Positions 33,093 through 39,855 of a stretch of DNA of 51,760 nt are shown piece after piece. This stretch comes from a virus. The stretch spans positions 1-51,760 of the IMG/VR virus record IMGVR_UViG_3300024423_000004; one strand, 5' to 3'. The notes below the pieces were generated by a model that was not told the origin of the DNA, ran no database searches, and was given only the letters and a program-made list of their open reading frames with translations. How positions within the stretch are numbered: the stretch's first letter is position 1; each line of letters opens with the position of its first letter. The translations under genes and the position numbers were made by a program.

Positions 33093-33412
33093 TTAATTTG
33101 ATATCAAATAATAAATTCCTAAACAAATGTGTAGTAAATTCATGAAAGGATATTCTTTGTCCGATAATACATTAAAAACAATAACAAAAACAATAAAGAC
33201 TAAATCAAGTACATAATAATCAATTTTTAATCTATTATGGAAAGAGGGATAAAAGTATTTTCTGACAAAAATAATGTCTTGCGGGACGCTTTCATTTAAA
33301 ATTAAAAAAAGAAGAATACGAAAGAAATATGGGAAGAAAGAAATCTTTTGGTCGTACACGACCTAAGATATAAATAATTTTGTCCGATATAAAAATAAAT
33401 GTTGAGGTAAAC

Positions 33413-33586
33413 ATGGAAAAATCAAAAAATTATAAAAAAAGTAAATGCGTTGTTTGTGGAATTAAATTTAAACCTTGGAGATATGACCAAATTTGTTGTA
33501 AATATGAATGTTCAAGGAAGAAATCTCAAAAAGAAGCTTATGATAAAAGGAAACTTAAAGCAAATTTAAAATGTCCGATAAAATAA
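33413..33586 (+). CDS. Small zinc-finger protein (57 aa)
   Basis: CVVCGIKFKP then ICCKYECSRKK form a four-to-five Cys zinc site of the type found in short phage proteins associated with HNH enzymes. I chose ATG 33413, with GAGG 5 nt before it, over a TTG further upstream. First gene of the rightward replication operon; the tRNA-like remnant begins 2 nt after its stop. Confidence 0.65.
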   Translation: MEKSKNYKKSKCVVCGIKFKPWRYDQICCKYECSRKKSQKEAYDKRKLKANLKCPIK

Positions 33587-33587
33587 T

Positions 33588-33622
33588 AGGCAAAGTGGTG
33601 GAATTGGTAAATGCACTGTCGT
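33588..33622 (+). pseudogene. tRNA-Leu-like 5' fragment
   Basis: GGCAAAG (33589-33595) followed by TGGTGGAATTGGTAAATGCAC reproduces the acceptor 5' strand and D-arm of a bacterial tRNA-Leu, including its A-box. No matching anticodon arm, variable arm or T-arm follows; instead an HNH gene begins at 33641. CTTTGCC (34110-34116), then A, just past that gene, could be the 3' acceptor strand. So this looks like a tRNA gene broken by the HNH insertion. Confidence 0.5.
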
Positions 33623-33640
33623 GGTTATCTTGGAGATATC

Positions 33641-34102
33641 ATGTCCAAAAGATGGTTAGAAAAAGAAAAAATATTTGTGAAAGAAAATTATAAAATAATG
33701 GATTATAAAGATATTGCTAAAATATTAGGAAGAACTTGTAATTCAATTTATAAATATGTTTCAAGAAATTTAGAAGCACTGTCTAAAATGGAAATTGGCA
33801 AAAGAGGTTATAAAAATTCATCTATAAGCAGTAGAAATATGAAAAAAGAAAATAATCCATATTGGAAAGGTAATATTTCTAAAAATCATTATCACTATAA
33901 AAAATTACAAAAAGAAAGATATCCAGAAAGAATAAGAGCAAGAGAAAAAGTTTTTTATGCAATAAAATCAGGAAAACTTATAAAAAAACCTTGTGAAGAG
34001 TGTGGGGACCAGAATAGCCATGCTCATCATGAAAATTATTTAAATCCACTTGATGTAATATGGCTTTGTCCATTACATCATAGGCAAAGACACTGTTCAT
34101 GA
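33641..34102 (+). CDS. HNH homing-type endonuclease
   Basis: The C-terminal domain has the HNH pattern: CEECGDQNSHAHHENYLNPL then WLCPLHHRQRH, with the paired His in AHHENY, the Asn and the last His of the metal site. The N-terminal ~60 residues form a helix-turn-helix (YKIMDYKDIAKILGRTCNSIYKYV) followed by an NUMOD-like ENNPYWKG motif, as in phage mobile HNH enzymes. I use ATG 33641, 5 nt after GGAG, since the upstream frame runs into the tRNA-like sequence. 153 aa. Confidence 0.85.
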   Translation: MSKRWLEKEKIFVKENYKIMDYKDIAKILGRTCNSIYKYVSRNLEALSKMEIGKRGYKNSSISSRNMKKENNPYWKGNISKNHYHYKKLQKERYPERIRAREKVFYAIKSGKLIKKPCEECGDQNSHAHHENYLNPLDVIWLCPLHHRQRHCS

Positions 34103-34119
34103 ATCCTGCCTTTGCCAAT

Positions 34120-34205
34120 GGGGAAACTAGAAATTAAAGTTATGAAAGGTTTTATTGTATTCGGTGATTAAATATAATAGACAAATTGGAGTTTCTAGTT
34201 TCCTC
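34120..34205 (+). promoter_or_regulatory. Leader hairpin upstream of purZ
   Basis: GGGGAAACTAGAAA (34120-34133) pairs with TTTCTAGTTTCCTC (34192-34205), giving a 14-bp stem with one G-U pair and enclosing 58 nt. It ends 26 nt before the purZ start. It is not a tRNA (no T-arm). A leader controlling purZ is possible; a remnant of the mobile HNH element is the alternative. Confidence 0.5.
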
Positions 34206-34231
34206 TATTTTAAAATAAAAAAGGAAAGATT

Positions 34232-35314
34232 ATGGAAAAAGAAAAAAAAATTATTGATGTGATTGTAGGTTGTCAATTTGGGAGTGAAGCAAAAGGATTA
34301 GTTGCTTCTTATGTTGCTTCTATAGAAAAATATGATTGGCTAATTTCTGTAAATTCTGCACAAGCAGGTCATACAGCTCCTTATTGGAAAGAAGGGGAAA
34401 AAGAACCGGAGATGATAGTAACTAGACAATTGCCTAGTTCATGTATAACGGATTTTGAAGCAAAAATTTTTATTGGTCCAGGTGCTGTTATTAATCCTGA
34501 AGTTTTAGTAGAAGAAATTATTATGTTGGAAGAAAAGGGAATTCCTATTTGTGACAGGCTTTTCATTTCAGAGAATGCTACAATTGTTACAGAAGAAGAT
34601 ATAATAGCAGAATCTGTAAATAATTTAACTAATAGGTTAGGTAGTACAAATGAAGGTATTGGGTCAGCTCTTGCTATGAGGGCAATGAGAAAATCTCTTC
34701 AGATTAAAAATTCTTTTATTGATATTATAAAAAATTTGAAGTCTAAAGGATTAGAAAAATCTTTTACTTTAGTATCTGATTATTTTTCTGTTGATCATAT
34801 TTCAGGGAAGATTTTAATTGAAGGAAGTCAAGGTTATGGTCTTTCTATAATGAGTGGTTATTATCCATTTTGTACAAGTAGAGATACAACAACTGCAGCA
34901 TTTTTATCTTATGCACAATTATCACCTCTTGATGTAAGGGATGTTTATGGAGTCTATAGGACTTATCCCATTAGAGTAGGAGGCAATAGTGGACCAATGC
35001 ATGAAGAGATTGATTGGCCGATAATAGAAGGAAGATCAGGTTATAAAGATTTGGCTGAATTTACTACTGTAACAAAAAGAATGCGCAGAATAGGTGAATG
35101 GGATAACAATTTAGCCAAAAAGGCTACTATTGTAAATGGAGTGACAAAACCGATTCTTTGTTTTGCTAATTATTTAGACAAAAATGTAGAAAATGCATTA
35201 TGTTTGGATGAATTTCCCGAAGAAATATTACAAGAAATTGCAAAAAGAGCAGAATCAATTGGCCAGCCTTGGTTTGCTATTTCAACGAATAAACATGGAA
35301 ATTTTTTAACTTAA
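34232..35314 (+). CDS. purZ: PurZ, N6-succino-2-amino-2'-deoxyadenylate synthase (PurA family)
   Basis: This PurA-family enzyme of 360 aa is much shorter than bacterial adenylosuccinate synthetase (~430). The P-loop region reads VGCQFGSEAKG (residues 12-22): Ser18 replaces the catalytic Asp of the GDEGKG motif, which is characteristic of PurZ. Other family motifs are present: QAGHTAPYW (44-52), EGSQGYG near 200, and TSRDTTTAAF. PurZ joins dGMP and aspartate, with ATP or dATP/GTP energy, to make the precursor of dZMP (2-aminoadenine). Host PurB and kinases would finish dZTP. Strong AAGGAAAG site; first of the replication genes after the leader hairpin. Confidence 0.9.
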   Translation: MEKEKKIIDVIVGCQFGSEAKGLVASYVASIEKYDWLISVNSAQAGHTAPYWKEGEKEPEMIVTRQLPSSCITDFEAKIFIGPGAVINPEVLVEEIIMLEEKGIPICDRLFISENATIVTEEDIIAESVNNLTNRLGSTNEGIGSALAMRAMRKSLQIKNSFIDIIKNLKSKGLEKSFTLVSDYFSVDHISGKILIEGSQGYGLSIMSGYYPFCTSRDTTTAAFLSYAQLSPLDVRDVYGVYRTYPIRVGGNSGPMHEEIDWPIIEGRSGYKDLAEFTTVTKRMRRIGEWDNNLAKKATIVNGVTKPILCFANYLDKNVENALCLDEFPEEILQEIAKRAESIGQPWFAISTNKHGNFLT

Positions 35315-35364
35315 TAAAATAATTTGAACAAAATATTAAATTTAAATAAAAAGAGGTACTAATT

Positions 35365-36372
35365 ATGTCGTGGATGCCACAAGATAATAAAGGAGACTCA
35401 AAATTGAAGTCTACTTGGGAATATAGGGATGGCATGGAATTTGTAACTATATTACCTAACACAACAAGAGATTTTATCCTTCTTCAAGGAGATAATGATC
35501 CAACAAAAACTTGGAATAGTCCAAAAATTGCTTGGGTACATGAATTTAAAAATCATAAAGGAAGTTTTTCAACTATAATTTGTAATAAATGGAAACAAGC
35601 ATGTCCATGTTGTTATGAAAATGAACGATATAAACAAAAAAATCCTAATTATAGAAATGCTGGTGGAAGATTGCCTTATGGTTTAAGCAAAAAGGCTTTA
35701 ATTCAAGTATATGATTTTCAAGAACAAAGAGTACTTTGGATTTTAGCAGGTAAACAAATTCAAGATGGAATAGAATTTGTCTTTACTAAAGATACTTTTG
35801 ATAATCGTATTTCTATAACTAGAATAGGTGAAAAACTTAATACGAATTATAGAGTAGATATAAATAAAGTTCCAATTACACAAGAAATTCAAGAAGCAAT
35901 CAATCAATCAATGGTATCTTGGGAAGATACAGATATAATGATATATCCTTCAGATCAAGAATTTTATGAAAAGAGTGGGATGAATCCTTATATTTTTTTT
36001 CAAAAGGCATCATATCAAGTAGATGGTATAGATATTAGTAGTTGGGGACCTATTCCTAGTAAAGATCAAGTGAATATAGAACAAACGCAAAGCAATGTTG
36101 TGCAAGAAAATAAAACAACAATTGTAAATTCCGATCATAATATATCAACAACTGTAAATTTACCAATAGATATTAGGGAGGCTTTAGATACTAAATGTCA
36201 ATCTGGTATTTATGTCAATCAATCTTTAGAGGAAATTATTATTCAAACTGGTAAAACTTATTTGATGTTTTTGTCTGCAAAGGGACAAGAAGCGGAATCT
36301 ATACAATCTAAATTATTAATTGATAATTGGGAATTAATTCAATCTTATATTGATAATAAAGCAAGTTTTTAA
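35365..36372 (+). CDS. Single-stranded DNA-binding protein (gp32-like)
   Basis: The N-terminal domain resembles T4 gp32-type SSBs of phages: an aromatic beta core (EFVTILPNTTRDFILLQ) with a metal site made by His in VHEFK and Cys residues in ACPCCYENERY. A C-terminal helical extension (~250-335) follows a polar linker. It would coat single strands for RecA and the primase-helicase encoded just downstream. 335 aa. Called from pattern and neighbours. Confidence 0.68.
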   Translation: MSWMPQDNKGDSKLKSTWEYRDGMEFVTILPNTTRDFILLQGDNDPTKTWNSPKIAWVHEFKNHKGSFSTIICNKWKQACPCCYENERYKQKNPNYRNAGGRLPYGLSKKALIQVYDFQEQRVLWILAGKQIQDGIEFVFTKDTFDNRISITRIGEKLNTNYRVDINKVPITQEIQEAINQSMVSWEDTDIMIYPSDQEFYEKSGMNPYIFFQKASYQVDGIDISSWGPIPSKDQVNIEQTQSNVVQENKTTIVNSDHNISTTVNLPIDIREALDTKCQSGIYVNQSLEEIIIQTGKTYLMFLSAKGQEAESIQSKLLIDNWELIQSYIDNKASF

Positions 36373-36380
36373 GAGGAAAT

Positions 36381-38420
36381 ATGTCGAAAGAAATAGATAA
36401 TCTAAAGAATCTTGCGAAGCAAATAAATAAAGATTTTGGAGGTGGATCACTCATGCATTTGGGTGATTCTCCTAAAATTCTTGAAAATGAGGCAAAGAGG
36501 CAATCTTTTGGTTATAAATTGCTTGATGATGCTTCTGCAGGTGGTCTTTGTTATGGTAAAATTCATGAAATATTTGGCAATGAGGGAGATGGTAAAACTA
36601 CTTTAGCTTTATCTATTTTAGCAGAATGTCAAAGAAATGGAATGCAGGGTTATTATGTAGATGCAGAACATAAATTAAATTTGGAATATGCTAAGACTTT
36701 AGGGGTTGATGTTAGTAAATTATTAATTACACAACCTTCTCATGGAGAACATGCTTTAGATGTTATGAAGGATGTTTTTAATTCAAATTTAGTGAATATA
36801 TGTGTTGTTGATTCAGTGTCTTCTTTAACTCCTCTATCTATGATAAATGGAGAATTTACTGATGCTAATATGGGTGCACATGCAAGACTTATGTCTACAA
36901 TGTGTAGGGTATTAGTACCTATTTTAAATCAGAAGAATATTATTTTAATATTGATTAACCAAATTCGTTATAAATTGGGTGTAATGTTTGGTTGTTTTCA
37001 TTATAATACTCTTGTTAATTTTGCTGATGGTAAAAATATTCCTATTGGAAAAGTTGTAGATGAAAAAATTCAAGGTGATGTTTATTGCTTAAATGAAAAA
37101 ACTAATGAAATTGAAATAAAATCTATAGTAGATTGGCATGATAATGGGAAAATAGAAAATAAAGAAGATTTTATTCATATTCAAACAAATTCAATAGATG
37201 GTGGAAGTAGATTTGGTTTTACATGCACTCCTAATCATAAAATTTTAACTAATAAAGGATGGAAACAAGCAAAAAATATTAATTATGAAGATAAGCTTAT
37301 TTCTAAATATTTAGAAACTATTAATGGTACTTATGGTGATTTTTTAAGGGGAATATTAATTGGAGATAGTCATATATCTATTCGTGATCAAAACACAGGC
37401 TGTTTAAGATTTCAGGAGAATAAACAAGTTGAATATCTTAATTGGAAATTAAAAAAATTAAATCCATTTTTAAAATTTAAAAAAATTGATATTAATAATA
37501 GAGGGTATAGATATATTTCTAAATATACTTTTGAATGGTCAAAAATAAAAAAAATAATTGGTAATCGCAATCCGGAATATATGTTACAAAAATATTCTGA
37601 TTTATCTTTAGCAATTTGGATTATGGATGATGGACATTTTGATCAAAAAGGTGGTCATAGAAGATATAATATTTCTATAAAAAGATTTAAGAATGATGAT
37701 TTAAATTTACAAAATGTTGTAGATTTATTTCAAAAAAATGGATTAGATTGTAATTATAGAATATCAGATGGAAATATTAATTTTTCTACTGAAATGACAG
37801 ATATAATTGCTAAAAGAATTTGTAAATTTGTTCCAATTTGTATGCAATATAAACTTCCTGTAGAATATCATGAGAAATATCAAGAATTTAATTTAAGAAA
37901 TAAACCTATAGAAATAACTGAATTTGTAGAAATTAAGGAGATTCGGGGGGCTTCGAATAAGCAAATAAAAAATAAGCGTAAATTTGATATTTCTGTTCAA
38001 GATAATGAAAATTATATGGTTGGTGGAAAATATAATGGAATTATTGTACATAATTCGCCAGAGACAACTACTGGAGGACAAGCTATAAAATTTCACTCGA
38101 TAATGAGGATGAAGTTAACATCTACCAAATATTCAGACTCAGATAAATTGAAGAGGATGGTAAATGTTAATTTTATAAAACAGCAATCTGGTGGATTACC
38201 CTATACAAAAACGGGTTTACTCCTCAATATAGGAGAAGGTTTTGATAAGGGGTATGATTTAATTGAACATGGTATAAAAAAAGGAATACTTAAATTAAAT
38301 GGTTCTCAAGTAAAGATGGGTGATATTAGTATTGGACAAGGAAAATTAAAAGCTAGTCAAAATCTTCTAGAAGATAAGAAGTTGTTCGATAAATATGAGA
38401 AGTTATTAAAAGGAGTATAA
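36381..38420 (+). CDS. recA: RecA recombinase interrupted by an intein
   Basis: The RecA extein has Walker A FGNEGDGKTT (65-74), VVDSVSSLTP with Asp144, an ILINQIRYKLGVMFG strand and, after the intein, SPETTTGGQAIKFHS, the L2 loop. Removing residues 205-558 leaves a 325-residue RecA, close to normal. The intein begins with Cys205 right after MFG and ends with VHN followed by Ser559 as +1 extein residue. RecA would drive phage recombination and repair. Confidence 0.92.
   Translation: MSKEIDNLKNLAKQINKDFGGGSLMHLGDSPKILENEAKRQSFGYKLLDDASAGGLCYGKIHEIFGNEGDGKTTLALSILAECQRNGMQGYYVDAEHKLNLEYAKTLGVDVSKLLITQPSHGEHALDVMKDVFNSNLVNICVVDSVSSLTPLSMINGEFTDANMGAHARLMSTMCRVLVPILNQKNIILILINQIRYKLGVMFGCFHYNTLVNFADGKNIPIGKVVDEKIQGDVYCLNEKTNEIEIKSIVDWHDNGKIENKEDFIHIQTNSIDGGSRFGFTCTPNHKILTNKGWKQAKNINYEDKLISKYLETINGTYGDFLRGILIGDSHISIRDQNTGCLRFQENKQVEYLNWKLKKLNPFLKFKKIDINNRGYRYISKYTFEWSKIKKIIGNRNPEYMLQKYSDLSLAIWIMDDGHFDQKGGHRRYNISIKRFKNDDLNLQNVVDLFQKNGLDCNYRISDGNINFSTEMTDIIAKRICKFVPICMQYKLPVEYHEKYQEFNLRNKPIEITEFVEIKEIRGASNKQIKNKRKFDISVQDNENYMVGGKYNGIIVHNSPETTTGGQAIKFHSIMRMKLTSTKYSDSDKLKRMVNVNFIKQQSGGLPYTKTGLLLNIGEGFDKGYDLIEHGIKKGILKLNGSQVKMGDISIGQGKLKASQNLLEDKKLFDKYEKLLKGV
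36993..38054 (+). mobile_element. RecA intein with LAGLIDADG homing endonuclease domain
   Basis: The 354-residue intein has N-terminal Cys (CFHYNTLV), block B CTPNHKILT (TxxH), two dodecapeptide motifs (LRGILIGDSHI and LAIWIMDDGHF) of a LAGLIDADG endonuclease, and a C-terminal block GIIVHN with penultimate His and terminal Asn. All splicing residues are present, so it should be active. It is inserted in the L2 DNA-binding loop. Confidence 0.92.
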
Positions 38421-38423
38421 AAA

Positions 38424-38672
38424 ATGTTTGGTGAATGGAAAGATGCTATTAATGATCCTCCTAAAGATAAAGGTAATGTATTGGTAACAGATGGCAATGA
38501 TTTTACTATTGCATATTACAATGGTGGAGAGTGGCTTTTTGATGAAGTTAATTCAATGTTAGAAGCTGAAAATTGGGATGGAAGGGCGCATATTAGTTTG
38601 GATTCCAATCCTCAATATTGGATGGATTTACCATCAATTCCCATAATAAAAGAGGAATATGAAAATGTCTAG
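38424..38672 (+). CDS. DUF551-like small protein (82 aa)
   Basis: The pattern W-K-D-A-x4-P-P-x-D-K-G-N-V-L-V-T-D-G, then a Trp-rich centre and a closing PQYWMDLPSIP matches DUF551, common in phages but without known function. It lies 3 nt after recA and overlaps the next gene by 8 nt. Confidence 0.72.
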   Translation: MFGEWKDAINDPPKDKGNVLVTDGNDFTIAYYNGGEWLFDEVNSMLEAENWDGRAHISLDSNPQYWMDLPSIPIIKEEYENV

Positions 38673-39051
38673 TATTTATAATAAAGAGTCTGCTGTTATT
38701 TCAATTGATAAATTCTTTGAAGCAATTAGTGATAAACCAGAGCAATATGATATTAATGAATTAGTAACAATAGTAGAGTCTATTATTCCAGTTCATTCTA
38801 CTCTTGAAATTAGTGATTTTGGTGAAGTTGATACTCTATTGGCTATATATCCTTATCTTTTTCAAAAATTAGTAAAAATGCATGCTTATTTTGCACACAA
38901 AGTTCGTATTTATGTTCAAAAGAAGAAATCTCAAGAAGCTAATTTAATGAGGGCACATAGGGACTCTTTTGAACAATTAATGAGGGCAGTAAAATTACAA
39001 TATGAATCTTTATCAAGAAGGATAACTTTAATGACAGAAAGGAGAATATAA
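38665..39051 (+). CDS. Hypothetical helical protein (128 aa)
   Basis: The ATG at 38665 has AGAGGA 8 nt upstream and is preferred to 38659. The product is mostly helical, with a basic C-terminal half (YVQKKKSQEANLMRAHRDSFEQLMRAVKLQ) that could bind nucleic acid or a replication partner. The same general shape is seen in many phage proteins of unknown role between recA and helicase genes. No family recognised. Confidence 0.65.
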   Translation: MSSIYNKESAVISIDKFFEAISDKPEQYDINELVTIVESIIPVHSTLEISDFGEVDTLLAIYPYLFQKLVKMHAYFAHKVRIYVQKKKSQEANLMRAHRDSFEQLMRAVKLQYESLSRRITLMTERRI

Positions 39052-39326
39052 TGAAAATTGAATTTATAGTTGATGATAATTTAGATAGAGCTGATTATGC
39101 AAATGATGCAAAAGATTTTGATTTTGTTGAAAAAGAATTAGAAGAATTAAGGGAAATAAATCTTGAGATTTATAACCATCCTGATGGGGATTTTATTTTT
39201 AAATTTGGATGGGATATATATAAAATTTCTGGAGATAGATTAGCAGCATCTTTATCTGCTTTAAATCAAGTAAAACATTCTTGTGCTAAGATAAAAAAAG
39301 CAATACTTAAAGAAAAAGATGAATAA
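39051..39326 (+). CDS. Hypothetical protein (91 aa)
   Basis: An acidic protein with FIVDDNLDRADYANDAKDF at the start, then a strand-rich YNHPDGDFIFKFGWDIYKI and a helical end. Starts on the last base of the previous stop (TAATG) and overlaps the next gene by 8 nt. No family recognised. Confidence 0.6.
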   Translation: MKIEFIVDDNLDRADYANDAKDFDFVEKELEELREINLEIYNHPDGDFIFKFGWDIYKISGDRLAASLSALNQVKHSCAKIKKAILKEKDE

Positions 39327-39855
39327 TAAAATTGTTGTTTCTTCTTTAACAAGAAAAGTATTTGATCAGATATCATGTCCGCAAAATGTTGATTGGGCTT
39401 GGTGGATAGAACAAAAATTGCAAAAAATGCAAATAAACGGTCTTGTAAAAATGATTCAACAATCAAAAAAAATGGATATGAAATATATTGAAGGATATTT
39501 ACCTAAATTCAAGTGGGCCTTTAGGAAAAATTCAATTAATATTTCTCATTGCGATTGGTTATTTTGTTTTATACAATCTTTAGATGTTGATTTTAATTGG
39601 AATATTTGGGAACAATTAGTACAGATAAAAACAGATGATATGAAAATTTTTCAAGAATCTATGAATATAGCATTTAGTAGAAATAATTCAAATTTGAATT
39701 ACATATTAGCAATTTTTTTTGATAAAAGATATGAATTTTATCAGAAGATAGAAGAATTAAGGAATAATATAACTTCTTTTGAAGAAGAAGAGAAAAAAGA
39801 AATTACAGATAAATCAATACAAAAATGGAATAATTTAAAGGATTTATTATGTTAA
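39319..39855 (+). CDS. Hypothetical protein upstream of primase-helicase (178 aa)
   Basis: A Trp-rich N-terminus (PQNVDWAWWIEQKL) is followed by helices with FKWAFRKNSINISHCDWLF and a charged C-terminal coiled region. Directly before a helicase gene one might expect a helicase loader, but it has no AAA+ motif. It overlaps the primase-helicase gene by 7 nt. Function not assigned. Confidence 0.6.
   Translation: MNNKIVVSSLTRKVFDQISCPQNVDWAWWIEQKLQKMQINGLVKMIQQSKKMDMKYIEGYLPKFKWAFRKNSINISHCDWLFCFIQSLDVDFNWNIWEQLVQIKTDDMKIFQESMNIAFSRNNSNLNYILAIFFDKRYEFYQKIEELRNNITSFEEEEKKEITDKSIQKWNNLKDLLC

Larger units (their letters stand above)
32605..33412. other. Noncoding divergent control region (~800 bp)
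   Basis: No convincing gene is present between the leftward and rightward operons. The region holds the leftward promoter, two long related hairpins (32701-32797 and 32993-33092), an inverted repeat GACAT-N6-ATGTC (32895-32910), a very AT-rich stretch (32950-32990, including TATATAATAC), two copies of TTGTCCGATA and a GGTCGT-AC-ACGACC inverted repeat (33350-33363). It is a good candidate for a replication origin or for early regulation. I see no convincing -35 box for the rightward operon. Confidence 0.6.

Noticed and set aside
33093-33359. Minus-strand hydrophobic frame of 88 codons in the control region
   Set aside because: It starts with GTG without a ribosome site, overlaps the repeat-like flank of hairpin B and looks like AT-rich noise; no coding evidence.
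33589-34117. Group I intron in tRNA-Leu(UAA)
   Set aside because: Nearly all the interval is HNH coding sequence; there is no space for the P3-P9 core, and the anticodon arm cannot be rebuilt from the flanks.
34120-34205. A second tRNA of 86 nt
   Set aside because: The outer helix is 14 bp continuous and there is no D-arm, anticodon arm or TTC-containing T-arm.
34232-35314. Ordinary host-type adenylosuccinate synthetase (PurA)
   Set aside because: The catalytic Asp is Ser (GSEAKG) and the protein is ~70 residues shorter than PurA, both PurZ features.
36993-38054. A separate homing endonuclease gene in recA
   Set aside because: It is in frame with recA on both sides and has intein splice blocks, so it is an intein rather than a free-standing gene.
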